Source: JAHRAW01 sp963693025 (lineage in GTDB: Bacteria; Pseudomonadota; Gammaproteobacteria; Arenicellales; Poriferihabitantaceae). Taken from it: a stretch of 64,000 bases of DNA. Below, piece by piece: positions 1 to 8,057 of this stretch. Position numbers and translations under genes: made by a program. Location of the stretch: contig OY843749.1 of assembly GCA_963693025.1 (NCBI GenBank), positions 1,426,001 through 1,490,000 on the forward strand, written 5' to 3'. Every line of letters begins with the position of its first letter. Position 1 is the stretch's first letter. Under the pieces are notes generated by a model that was not told the DNA's origin, did no database searches, and was given only the letters and a program-made list of their open reading frames with translations.

Positions 1-236
1 TTCTACTGATGACTCACTCATGATGGTTTCCTCGCATTTAATTGACTATTCGCCGCCACGCGCACCGGTTTAACCGTGTGTGACAACCCTGCGAGGCAAG
101 TTAATCGAGCCGCTTGAAGTTGTAAAATGTTTTTTCGCTTTGGTAGCAAGCGGTTCTATACATTGGGGGGGGTTAAGCGGAGTTGGCAAGAACAACAACC
201 CCAACAAAAACAAAACCTCGTCATTCACAACAGCGT
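1..236. other. intergenic stretch, no gene recognised
   Basis: No reading frame here resembles a protein family, and the short open frames run into the repeat element that follows. A run of eight G lies near 164-171. The window opens inside this spacer, so whatever gene precedes it is out of view. Confidence 0.4.
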
Positions 237-436
237 CGTCATTCTCGAGCGTTAGTGTCCGTTGCCGCCGCGCTTCTTCTTTTAAGCGGCGGCTTACGGA
301 CACTTACGTCCTCGGGAATCTCCCTAAGGTTGGCACGAGCTTTGTTGGAATTCACGCTAGCCTTAGGGAGATTCCCGAAGGCGATGAAAAATATAGTCGC
401 TGGCGCTCCTTATTTTTCTATCGTTCGAGAATGACG
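237..436 (+). repeat. TIR-bounded nested-hairpin repeat, copy A (200 bp)
   Basis: Copy A is bounded by CGTCATTCTCGAGCG at 237-251 and its near reverse complement CGTTCGAGAATGACG at 422-436. Inside are two inverted repeats: GTGTCCGT...GCCGCCGCG pairing with GCGGCGGC...ACGGACAC, and GGGAATCTCCCTAAG pairing with CTTAGGGAGATTCCC. The same design recurs at seven other places in this window. A further right-end fragment (GGGAATGACGAGG) follows near 460-476. There is no transposase; it looks like a non-autonomous MITE-like or structured intergenic element. Confidence 0.85.
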
Positions 437-519
437 GAGTGGGGGGTTATTTTTCTGTTATTCGGGAATGACGAGGAGTTAGTTTTTGTTTGGCAACTCT
501 ACTTGACAGCTCCCATACA

Positions 520-548
520 TTGACATCAACCGGAACAACAAGTAGAGT
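520..548 (+). promoter_or_regulatory. sigma-70-type promoter of tRNA-Leu(CAG)
   Basis: A perfect -35 TTGACA (520-525), a 17-bp spacer and a -10 TAGAGT (543-548) end 12 bp before the first base of tRNA-Leu. The spacing fits a short tRNA leader. Another TTGACA lies at 503-508 without a matching -10. Confidence 0.6.
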
Positions 549-560
549 TCCGCCACCTCA

Positions 561-647
561 GCCGAGGTGGCGGAATTGGTAGACGCGCTAGCTTCAGGTG
601 CTAGTGGGGGCAACCCCGTGGAGGTTCAAGTCCTCTCCTCGGTACCA
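561..647 (+). tRNA. tRNA-Leu(CAG)
   Basis: This is an 87-nt class II tRNA with CCA encoded. The acceptor GCCGAGG pairs with CCTCGGT (G-U at the first pair), the discriminator is A and CCA is at 645-647. The anticodon stem CTAGC/GCTAG encloses the loop TTCAGGT, giving anticodon CAG, which reads CUG leucine codons. A long variable arm (GGGGGCAACCCC) is typical of tRNA-Leu. Confidence 0.95.
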
Positions 648-669
648 CGCCGACGGTCGTGCGGCGTGA
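645..669. terminator. possible hairpin terminator between tRNA-Leu and adaB
   Basis: CACGCCG and CGGCGTG form a 7-bp stem directly at the 3' end of the tRNA. It lies between convergent genes and could end both transcripts. No T-run follows on either strand, so intrinsic termination is uncertain. Confidence 0.3.
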
Positions 670-683
670 AAGCAAACCCAGAC

Positions 684-1184
684 TCAAACCGCGCCTTCGT
701 GGGTGAGCAGCCAGGATTTGCGGTCAACGCCGCCGGCATAACCGCGCAGCGAGCCGTCGGCGCCGATTACCCGGTGGCAGGGAATGATGATTGAAATCGG
801 GTTGCGCGCGTTGGCGCCGGCGGCGGCGCGCACCGCGCTCGGTTGGTCGATGGCGTGCGCCAACTGGTGGTAGGAAATCGCCTTGCCCGCCGGAATGGAT
901 TGAAGCCCGTGCCAGACCCGGCGCTGAAAATCGGTGCCGCCGGTGCGCAAGCCAAGCCCGTCAAACGCATCCCACTGTCCGGCGAAATAACGCTTCAGCC
1001 GGGCGCGCAGGTTGAGCAAGTTGGGCTCGGGGGTAATCGAAAACTCGCCGTAGCGTTTGCCCAGCAGTTTCTTCCATCGGCGGTCGTTGTCGGCGAAGTC
1101 GAGATAGCACAGTTGCCCGCCGTCGGCGAGCATGACGATTTCCCCGATGGGGCTGTTGTAACGGTCTTCGTTGAGATATTTCAT
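684..1184 (-). CDS. adaB: methylated-DNA--protein-cysteine methyltransferase (AdaB/Ogt type)
   Basis: This 166-aa protein removes O6-methyl from guanine (and methyl from O4-methylthymine) by transferring it irreversibly to its own cysteine. The active-site motif PCHRV carries Cys136 and is followed by GSLRGYAGG, a strong family signature. The longer open frame upstream has no homology. The chosen ATG at 1184 overlaps the stop of adaA by 4 nt (ATGA), which indicates translational coupling. The pair corresponds to the two halves of E. coli Ada, here as separate genes as in Bacillus adaA-adaB. Confidence 0.9.
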   Translation of the reverse strand: MKYLNEDRYNSPIGEIVMLADGGQLCYLDFADNDRRWKKLLGKRYGEFSITPEPNLLNLRARLKRYFAGQWDAFDGLGLRTGGTDFQRRVWHGLQSIPAGKAISYHQLAHAIDQPSAVRAAAGANARNPISIIIPCHRVIGADGSLRGYAGGVDRKSWLLTHEGAV

Positions 1185-1765
1185 AGTTCTGCGGTCGCGT
1201 GTGCGGCGGGCGCCTTGCGTAACGCCGAGGGCGGCCTGCCGTAGAGTTTGTGGAAGGTGTCGTTGAACTGGCGGATGCTGCGAAAGCCGGTGGCGTGGGC
1301 GATGTCGGTCATCGAGCGGTTGCTGTCGGTGATTAGTTTCTTGGCGAGCAACACCCGCCGCGTCCGGTCCACCGCCTTGGGACCGGCGCCGACATGGGTT
1401 GCAAACAGCCGCCTCAGGTAACGCTCCCCGACCCCCAACCGCTGCGCCAGATGCTCGACGCCGTGCGCTTCCAGCGCGCCTTGGTCGATGAGTTTCAACG
1501 CTCTGGAGACGGTGGTCTTGACGCCGTTCCACGCCGGGCTATGGGGCGCCGATTCGGGGCGGCAGCGCAGGCAGGGTCTGAATCCGGCTTCGATGGCAGC
1601 CGCCGCCGACGCGAAAAACTGGCAGTGCTCCGGCTTGGGGCGAACCGCCGGGCAGACTGGGCGGCAGAAGATGCCGGTGCTGGTTACGCCGGTGAAAAAG
1701 CGGCCGTCGTAGTGGGAATCGCGGGCTTGAACCGCGCGATAGCAGGTTTGGAAATCGAGCGTCAT
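1181..1765 (-). CDS. adaA: Ada-type methylphosphotriester sensor and AraC-family activator (AdaA)
   Basis: This 194-aa protein has an N-terminal zinc domain with the four expected cysteines, Cys34, Cys38, Cys65 and Cys68, matching Ada Cys38/42/69/72. An AraC-type helix-turn-helix region follows (about 95-185, with FRSIRQFNDTFHKLYG). In the family, methyl transfer from a DNA phosphotriester to the first cysteine turns the protein into an activator of the alkylation response. The start at 1765 was preferred because the family begins just before the TCYRAVQARD segment; an open frame continues to 1858 without homology. It probably regulates itself and adaB downstream. Confidence 0.88.
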   Translation of the reverse strand: MTLDFQTCYRAVQARDSHYDGRFFTGVTSTGIFCRPVCPAVRPKPEHCQFFASAAAAIEAGFRPCLRCRPESAPHSPAWNGVKTTVSRALKLIDQGALEAHGVEHLAQRLGVGERYLRRLFATHVGAGPKAVDRTRRVLLAKKLITDSNRSMTDIAHATGFRSIRQFNDTFHKLYGRPPSALRKAPAAHATAEL

Positions 1766-1858
1766 GCCGGTCAGTATATCCGCAATCGCGCGGCAAACTG
1801 GCACAAAACGGACTTGCTCTTTGGCGCGGGCGGGGGCGCCGCCCGCCGTTGCCGCCAC

Positions 1859-3121
1859 TCAGCCGATGCCGGGCACCGGATGTTTTTTGCAGAACACCTT
1901 GACCTCTTCGTGCAGGCTGTCCAGCGCGGCATCGTCGTTGCGCTTTTCCACCGCAGACAACATAAACGCGGCGAGTTGCTCCATCTCCGCCTCCTTCATT
2001 CCCCTGGTGGTGACCGCCGGCGTGCCCAGCCGGACGCCGGACGGGTCGAGCGGTTTGCGCGGGTCGTCGGCGATGACGTTTTTGTTCAAGGTGATGCCGA
2101 TGCGGTCGAACAACTCCTCGGCTTCCCCGCCGGTGATGTCCCACGACTGCACGCAGTCGACCAACAGCAGGTGGTTGTCGGTGCCGTTGGTGATGAGCCG
2201 CGCGCCGCTGTCCATGAAACGCTCGGCGAGGCGGCGCGCATTCAGCACGATTTGCCGGGCATAGGTTTCAAATTCGGGCTTCAACGCCTCCTTGAACGCG
2301 ACCGCTTTGGCCGCCACCATCTGCATAATCGGTCCGCCCTGAAATCCGGGAAAAACCGATTTGTCGATGCGCTTGCCGAGTTCCGCCTGACGGCTCAAGA
2401 TTAAGCCGCCGCGCGGACCGCGCAGGGATTTGTGGGTCGTGCTCAGGATCACATCAAAGCCGTCTTCAAACGGACTGCGCACCGCCCGCCCGGCAATCAA
2501 GCCCGCGATATGCGCCATGTCGGCGACCGCATACGCGCCCACTTCCTCGGCGATGTCCTTCATTTTTGCGTAATTCAGTTCGCGCGGATACGCCGAAAAG
2601 CCGGCGAGTATCATGCGCGGTTTTTCGCGGCGCGCCACTTCGCGCATTTCGTCGTAGTCGATTTCGCCGGTCTCGGTGTCCTTCATTTTGTAACGCACGA
2701 AGTTGAATATCTTGGTGATGTAGGTGACCGGGTGGCCGTGGGTGAGGTGGCCGCCGTGACTCAAGTCCATGCCGAGCACGGTGTCGCCGGGTTCGAGCAG
2801 CGCGAAGTAGGTGGCGACATTGGCGGGCGCGCCCGCGTGCGGCTGGACGTTGGCGTGCGCGGCGTTGAACAATTTTTTGGCGCGCTCGATGGCGATGGAT
2901 TCGACCGCATCCGCATAGGTCTGGCCGCCGTAATACCGCCGCCCCGGATAGCCTTCGGAATATTTGTTGTTGAACACCGAGCCCATGGTTTCCATGACCG
3001 CCGCCGAGATGTAGTTCTCCGACGGAATCAATTCCACGCCTTCGACTTGGCGTTGCATCTCGCCGGTGACGGCGGCGTAAATATCGGGGTCCAGTTGTTT
3101 GAGTGCGTCGTAGGTGGGCAT
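1859..3121 (-). CDS. glyA: serine hydroxymethyltransferase
   Basis: GlyA (about 420 aa) interconverts serine plus tetrahydrofolate with glycine plus 5,10-methylene-tetrahydrofolate, using pyridoxal phosphate in the cytosol. Family signatures read from the N-terminus are LIPSENYIS, NKYSEGYPG, YYGG, DLSHGGHLTHG and the cofactor-binding lysine segment STTHKSLRGPRGG. Full length for the family. The ATG at 3121 (MPTYDALKQLD) fits the family start better than the ATG at 3151, which adds ten unrelated residues. The ada genes follow on the same strand after about 95 bp. Confidence 0.96.
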   Translation of the reverse strand: MPTYDALKQLDPDIYAAVTGEMQRQVEGVELIPSENYISAAVMETMGSVFNNKYSEGYPGRRYYGGQTYADAVESIAIERAKKLFNAAHANVQPHAGAPANVATYFALLEPGDTVLGMDLSHGGHLTHGHPVTYITKIFNFVRYKMKDTETGEIDYDEMREVARREKPRMILAGFSAYPRELNYAKMKDIAEEVGAYAVADMAHIAGLIAGRAVRSPFEDGFDVILSTTHKSLRGPRGGLILSRQAELGKRIDKSVFPGFQGGPIMQMVAAKAVAFKEALKPEFETYARQIVLNARRLAERFMDSGARLITNGTDNHLLLVDCVQSWDITGGEAEELFDRIGITLNKNVIADDPRKPLDPSGVRLGTPAVTTRGMKEAEMEQLAAFMLSAVEKRNDDAALDSLHEEVKVFCKKHPVPGIG

Positions 3122-3179
3122 GGGTTGATGGCTCCGGGTGGTGGGTGGCAAAAAGCGGTATGATTATGACAAAAAATTT

Positions 3180-3206
3180 GCCCGGCGGCATGTTTTAGTC
3201 GCCGGC
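3180..3206. promoter_or_regulatory. hairpin with flanking A/T runs between divergent glyA and methyltransferase genes
   Basis: CCGGCG (3182-3187) pairs with CGCCGG (3200-3205). On the minus strand the stem is followed by AAATTTTTTG, so it resembles an intrinsic terminator inside the glyA leader; on the plus strand TTTT follows it. It may be an attenuator-like element or the remains of a terminator. Promoters for both genes must also lie in this 100-bp gap, but I could not assign them. Confidence 0.3.
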
Positions 3207-3222
3207 TTTTGAGGAAAACGCC

Positions 3223-3885
3223 ATGTATCGGGTTGATAGAAACAATTTCTACGACGCGCAAAAGCGCGCCACGGTGTATACGCCGCCGGGCGTGAGCCGC
3301 TTCGTTTTCGACTTGGTGGCGCCGAAAATCGAGCGCACAAAACCCGTGCTCGACCCGTGCGTCGGCGCCGGCGCCTTGCTGCTTCCCTTCGACCAAAACG
3401 GCTTTGACACGGTCGGCATCGACATCGAAAAACAAGGCTTCCCCGGCACCCGAATCGCCAACTATCTTGCTATGGAAAAGGGCAAACTGGCGACGCCCTC
3501 GCTGGTGATTATGAACCCGCCGTTCAATATAGATGACAAAACAAAAGCGTATGTGAAAGCGCACTACGGCGGTCGCCCGTTGCTACCCGAAGTCTGGTTG
3601 CAAAAAGCAATCGCGCTATTCGGCAGGGAGGTGCCGATGGTGTTGTTCACGCCCTACGGCCTGCGGCTCAACCAATGCGAGGACAGCGCGCGATGGCAGA
3701 AATTCGTGAGCGGCGTCTATCCCGAAATCTCATCCATCATCAGTTTGCCGAAGAACATCTTTGACGGCGTTTTGTTTCACAGCGAAATCCTGCTCTTCAA
3801 CATCGCGGGGCTGAGCGGCCACTATTTTTACCGCGACGCAGGCGGCGCATCGCCCACCCCGCCGCTCAGCCCGCTCAGCCAGTAA
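3223..3885 (+). CDS. solitary adenine-specific DNA methyltransferase
   Basis: This 220-aa protein has S-adenosylmethionine-binding motif I as DPCVGAGALLLPF (44-56), a motif II-like acidic GIDIEK (65-70) and the N6-adenine catalytic motif IV NPPF (98-101). HSEILLFN near 186-193 resembles the end of gamma-type methylase folds. A good Shine-Dalgarno, GAGGAAA, precedes the ATG. No nuclease gene is adjacent, so it looks like a solitary methylase, but a large R-M enzyme lies 1.1 kb away. Its last 11 bp overlap the 3' end of tgt on the opposite strand, and the last 20 residues (Pro/Ser-rich) look like an added tail. The target sequence cannot be deduced. Confidence 0.8.
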   Translation: MYRVDRNNFYDAQKRATVYTPPGVSRFVFDLVAPKIERTKPVLDPCVGAGALLLPFDQNGFDTVGIDIEKQGFPGTRIANYLAMEKGKLATPSLVIMNPPFNIDDKTKAYVKAHYGGRPLLPEVWLQKAIALFGREVPMVLFTPYGLRLNQCEDSARWQKFVSGVYPEISSIISLPKNIFDGVLFHSEILLFNIAGLSGHYFYRDAGGASPTPPLSPLSQ

Positions 3886-4957
3886 ACGCGCGCGCAAACG
3901 CATCGAAGCGGTGCTCCGCAATCGCCCGGCGGATGCGCGCCATCAGGCGTTGGTAATAGCGCACGTTGTGCAGCGAACACAGGCGCGCGCCGAGCATTTC
4001 ATTGGTGTGGTATAGATGCCGGAGGTAGGCGCGCGAATAGTGTTGGCAGGTTTGGCAATCGCAGGCCGGGTCGAGCGCGCGCGTGTCCAAACGGTGGGCT
4101 GCGTTGCGGATTTTGACCACGCCGTCGCCGGTGTATAGCCAGCCGTTGCGGGCGTTGCGCGTCGGCAGGACGCAGTCGAACAGGTCGATGCCGGCGGCCA
4201 CGCCGTCCACCAAGTCGCGCGGCGTCCCGACCCCCATCAAGTAGCGCGGCTTGTCCGCCGGCATGTGGTCAGCCACTTGCTCCAGCACGCGCAGCATGTC
4301 GGGCTTGGGCTCGCCCACCGACAAGCCGCCCAGCGCATACCCGTCAAACCCGATTTCGACCAGGCCGCGCAACGACTCCAGCCGCAACTCCGGGTAGATG
4401 CCGCCCTGGACGATGCCGAACAATGCGCCGCCGCCGGCGTGACTGCGCCGGCAACGCTCGGCCCAGCGCCCCGACAATTCCATCGAATCGCGCGCCGCCT
4501 CGCGGGAGCACGGATAGGTGGTGCACTCGTCGAAAGCCATGACGATATCCGAGCCGAGCGCCGCCTGCACGCGCATCGATTCCTCGGGACCGAGAAACAC
4601 CTCGCGTCCGTCAAACGGCGAGCGAAAGGTCACCCCGTCCTCGCTGAGGCGGCGCAACTCGGCGAGACTCCACACCTGAAAGCCGCCCGAGTCGGTCAGA
4701 ATCGGATGCGGCCAGTGAATGAAATCGTGCAGCGTGCCGTGCGCTTCAATCACCTCCACGCCCGGTCGCAGCATCAAATGAAAAGTGTTGCCCAGAATAA
4801 TCTGCGCCCCCGCCCCCGCCACCTCCTCCGGCGCCAGCGACTTGACCGCCCCCCCAGTCCCCACCGGCATAAACGCCGGCGTATCCACCCCCCCACGCCC
4901 CAACTCCATCCGCCCACACCGCGCCTTGCCGTGGGTGCCAAGAACCTCGAATTTCAC
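3875..4957 (-). CDS. tgt: queuine (preQ1) tRNA-ribosyltransferase
   Basis: Tgt (360 aa) exchanges guanine 34 of GUN-anticodon tRNAs (Asp, Asn, His, Tyr) for preQ1, the entry step of queuosine in tRNA. Visible signatures are DSGGFQVWSL with the general-base aspartate, GIVQGG, ALGGLSVGE, DLFDCVLPTRNARNG with the nucleophilic aspartate, and the zinc site CDCQTC with a distal His (LCSLHN). Length is close to the family norm. In many gammaproteobacteria tgt directly follows queA; here a 3-kb R-M gene separates the two, all on one strand. Confidence 0.96.
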   Translation of the reverse strand: MKFEVLGTHGKARCGRMELGRGGVDTPAFMPVGTGGAVKSLAPEEVAGAGAQIILGNTFHLMLRPGVEVIEAHGTLHDFIHWPHPILTDSGGFQVWSLAELRRLSEDGVTFRSPFDGREVFLGPEESMRVQAALGSDIVMAFDECTTYPCSREAARDSMELSGRWAERCRRSHAGGGALFGIVQGGIYPELRLESLRGLVEIGFDGYALGGLSVGEPKPDMLRVLEQVADHMPADKPRYLMGVGTPRDLVDGVAAGIDLFDCVLPTRNARNGWLYTGDGVVKIRNAAHRLDTRALDPACDCQTCQHYSRAYLRHLYHTNEMLGARLCSLHNVRYYQRLMARIRRAIAEHRFDAFARAFTG

Positions 4958-4981
4958 CGGTGTTGCCCCATCAACTGACGA

Positions 4982-7900
4982 CTACCCGTCAATCTTCCCC
5001 ATCTTTTCGAGCGTGAAAGCGATGGCATTGGCGGCTTGTTGCAGGGTTTCGGTTTCGGGGAGGGTGAGGGCTCGGCTCTTGCGGGATTTGAGGTATTTGT
5101 CGAGTGGTTGGTAGCCGCCGATTGGGAAGGTGAAAACGTCCGGCGGCAGCGGGGCAAACCATTCGTCTTTGTTGAAGTACAGGCGCTCGGTTTTTTCGTC
5201 GTAGCGGACTTTTTCCACCTTGTGGGAGGTGCCGGTGCCGGCGTGTTGCGCCAAATCGCCGCTGCAGTTGGCGCGCAGAAGGTGGGCTGCAATGAGGTCG
5301 TTGCCGAGGGTGGCGAGGCGCGTGAATTCGGCGGTGGTGTCGGGGAAAGGAATGCGCGGAAAATCGGTGCGCAGGAAGTCGGCGTAACGCTTGCGATAGT
5401 CGGGGGAGTGCAGGACGGCGTAGATGCAACCGAGGATGTCTTCGGGGGTGTGGGCGGTGCCGTAGCGGTCGTCCAGCCAGCGGCGGAATGTTGGGTTGAT
5501 GTTTTCGCGGCGGGCGGGGATGTTCGCGCCGTCTTCCATGATGCCGGTCTGCTGTTTTTCCACTGGCGATGGCGCGAAGGATTCGTAAAAATAAAGCGGG
5601 TATAGATAGGCAACGCCTTTATTGCTAAGAGTCATTCGGCTTTCCATAATTTTGTCGGTGATGGTGACATGGTTAAATTTACCTTCCGCCACTTGCCGCA
5701 CGGTGACCAACCCTAAATTCTTTTCCGCCAGCATATGACGCATCACATCACCACGAGGCATGCAATGAAAACCGCGCGAGGTGCCGGTGTAGCAGGTGAA
5801 TCGCGTGTCAAACGGACGATAGGCAATTTCGCAAAATCGCCGGACGCCGCCGGACAGGTCTTTCTGCGCCAACGCCACTTGCCAATCCCGCGTATCCGCA
5901 CCGAGGGCAAAATGTTGCCGCGCTTCTTCAGCCGGCATGCTTGCAAACAATTTAACCCGTGCTCGAATTTCTTTTTCATCAAATCCAATCGTCAACTTGT
6001 CCCTGGCGGTGATAATGCCAACGCTCGTTGCGGGAAATATCGCGGGAATCGAGTGGAAAGTGCCGTTCTTTTTTGCCATTTTCTTGTTAACCGGAATAAA
6101 CAAATAAAACGGTTTGGCGGGAGTTAGTTTTTTCCAGTTTGCGGTTTCCAAATTTAGTTCCAAACAAGCGGCATACTTGTCAGCCCGTTTGCCGTATAAA
6201 TCAGCGTGAAACACGCCTTTCTTTTTCGCGTCTTTGTTTTTGACCAATAGGCTGATGGCAACGCCTTGTTGAATGTCAAAAACATTTTCATCTTTGCCGC
6301 CGCCGGGGGCGGTTTCTTTTTTCTTTGCGTTGCCGTGCAAATCCAAAAAGTAGAGCGCGTCAAAGGCGCTCATCAAACTTTGCCGCATGCCGCGAAAGGT
6401 CGGGTTATCCAGGAAACCGTGGTTGGTGATGACGGCAACGATGCCGCGTTCCACGTTTTCCATTTTCCATTGCGCGAAACGGATAAACTTCACATAGTCG
6501 TCTTGCAGCCATTTCGGGTTTCTTTCCCCCAGCGGTTTGCCGTCCACTTGCTTGTAGGTTTTCATTAAATCGGCAATCCACGCGCCCTTATTCTGCGAAT
6601 GCCCCGAATACGGCGGGTTGCCGGTAATCACCAGCACCGGCGAGTCTTTGACGCTTTGTGCGCGGTTCGCTTCGTCCGCCAGTTTGGGCATCATCGGCAA
6701 TTCGATTTGTTTGCTGACGCGCTCCAGCGTGTTGGTCAGAAAAACGTTGATGCGCTCGCCGTCTTGCAGCGGCACATCGTTGTCAGCCAGAAACTGCGAC
6801 AGTTTCAGGTGGGCGATGGCGTAGGGCGCTATCAATAACTCGAAGCCGTGGAAGTTTTTCAGAAGATGCCCGCGGGTGAGCATGTCGCGGCGCGCCGGCG
6901 TTGCGCCCGCCAGCACGCTGCGCATCATCTCCAGCATGAAAGTGCCGGTGCCGGCGGCGAAGTCGAGCGCGGTGACGACGCCGGTTTCGGCGAGGCCGCC
7001 GGGCAGGTTGAAATCGCGGCGCAACAGGTCATCGACCGCGCGCACGATGAACTTGACCACCGGCGGCGGGGTGTAATAGACGCCGCGCCGCTCGCGCTGT
7101 TTGGCGTCGTAAGCGGCGAGAAAGTTTTCGTAGAAATAGAGGTAGGGGTCATCGCCGTCGTCGAAGCCCTTGCCGCCGTTTCGGTATGACATCGATTCGC
7201 CAACCGCCGCCGCGTCCATGCCGTTGACCACCGCCAGAATATCGTCCACCACCCAAGCGATGCCCTGATAGGCCGGGTCGCTCAGGTCTTGCAAAAAGGT
7301 GGTTATATCGCGGATGACGGCGAAGTTGGTCGGAATGTGGCGGTTGATATCGTATAAATCGAGAACCGCGCCGGCGGGCGCTTTGAGTTTGGCAAGCAGC
7401 AGGCTGTATACCAGCGTCTGCGCGAAGGTGTCGGCGAATTGGTCGAAGCTGAGGTCCGCGTCCAGGGCGGTGCGGAAGTCTTTCAGCAAACTGTGCAGGC
7501 GCGATTGCGCCGGGGGGTGAGCGGCGTGCGCTTCCAGCCCGACCCGCAGCAGCGCACAACGCCTCGCCAACGCCTCCGCCAGCCGCTCGGCATCGCCGAT
7601 TTTTTCGGCGGGCGTTTGCATGAAGGCGCGCAACAAGTCTTCGAGCGCGGCTTTGGCTTGGCGGTCGGGCGCGGCGGGCAGCACGGCGTCGCTGACGCGC
7701 TTGCCGTCGCGCAACAACGCCCAATGCCATGCGTCGGTGAGGAGAATGTTGCCGGACAATGCGCGGTATTTTTGCAGTTGCTCGGCGCCCGGCAATTTGC
7801 GCAGGTTGTCGCCGGGTTTTTTGCACTCCACATAGCCGATGACCCCGCCGCCTTTGGCGCTGATGCGAAAATCGGGCGCGCCGATATGGGGGACGCGGCT

Positions 7901-8050
7901 CGGCTCTTGCAGAATGTCAACGGCGATGCCGAACTCGCCCGCCGCCGCTCGCAACATATTGTCGATGGCGGTGCGATAGGAAAATTCGGTGGCGCCGCCG
8001 TCCGCGGCGATGTGGGTGATTTCCTTGAGATAGCCGCTGAGCCAGTGCAT
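4982..8050 (-). CDS. single-chain restriction-modification enzyme (type ISP-like / type IIG)
   Basis: This is a polypeptide of 1022 aa. Near the N-terminus is a PD-(D/E)XK nuclease: PDF at 59-61 and ECKKPG starting at 75. A helical linker leads to an N6-adenine methyltransferase with VYYTPPPVVKFIV, motif I FAAGTGTF (364-371) and motif IV NPPYSGHS (478-485). The C-terminal third (YRPFDTRFTCYTG, PLYFY, RWLDDRYG) resembles the specificity domain of type ISP enzymes. I see no Walker A or helicase motifs between nuclease and methylase, so it is shorter than LlaGI-type enzymes and looks like a type IIG architecture. The ATG at 8050 is 8 bp from the queA stop; the longer frame to 8149 overlaps queA and is not needed. 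Confidence 0.85.
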   Translation of the reverse strand: MHWLSGYLKEITHIAADGGATEFSYRTAIDNMLRAAAGEFGIAVDILQEPSRVPHIGAPDFRISAKGGGVIGYVECKKPGDNLRKLPGAEQLQKYRALSGNILLTDAWHWALLRDGKRVSDAVLPAAPDRQAKAALEDLLRAFMQTPAEKIGDAERLAEALARRCALLRVGLEAHAAHPPAQSRLHSLLKDFRTALDADLSFDQFADTFAQTLVYSLLLAKLKAPAGAVLDLYDINRHIPTNFAVIRDITTFLQDLSDPAYQGIAWVVDDILAVVNGMDAAAVGESMSYRNGGKGFDDGDDPYLYFYENFLAAYDAKQRERRGVYYTPPPVVKFIVRAVDDLLRRDFNLPGGLAETGVVTALDFAAGTGTFMLEMMRSVLAGATPARRDMLTRGHLLKNFHGFELLIAPYAIAHLKLSQFLADNDVPLQDGERINVFLTNTLERVSKQIELPMMPKLADEANRAQSVKDSPVLVITGNPPYSGHSQNKGAWIADLMKTYKQVDGKPLGERNPKWLQDDYVKFIRFAQWKMENVERGIVAVITNHGFLDNPTFRGMRQSLMSAFDALYFLDLHGNAKKKETAPGGGKDENVFDIQQGVAISLLVKNKDAKKKGVFHADLYGKRADKYAACLELNLETANWKKLTPAKPFYLFIPVNKKMAKKNGTFHSIPAIFPATSVGIITARDKLTIGFDEKEIRARVKLFASMPAEEARQHFALGADTRDWQVALAQKDLSGGVRRFCEIAYRPFDTRFTCYTGTSRGFHCMPRGDVMRHMLAEKNLGLVTVRQVAEGKFNHVTITDKIMESRMTLSNKGVAYLYPLYFYESFAPSPVEKQQTGIMEDGANIPARRENINPTFRRWLDDRYGTAHTPEDILGCIYAVLHSPDYRKRYADFLRTDFPRIPFPDTTAEFTRLATLGNDLIAAHLLRANCSGDLAQHAGTGTSHKVEKVRYDEKTERLYFNKDEWFAPLPPDVFTFPIGGYQPLDKYLKSRKSRALTLPETETLQQAANAIAFTLEKMGKIDG

Positions 8051-8057
8051 GGCGCGA

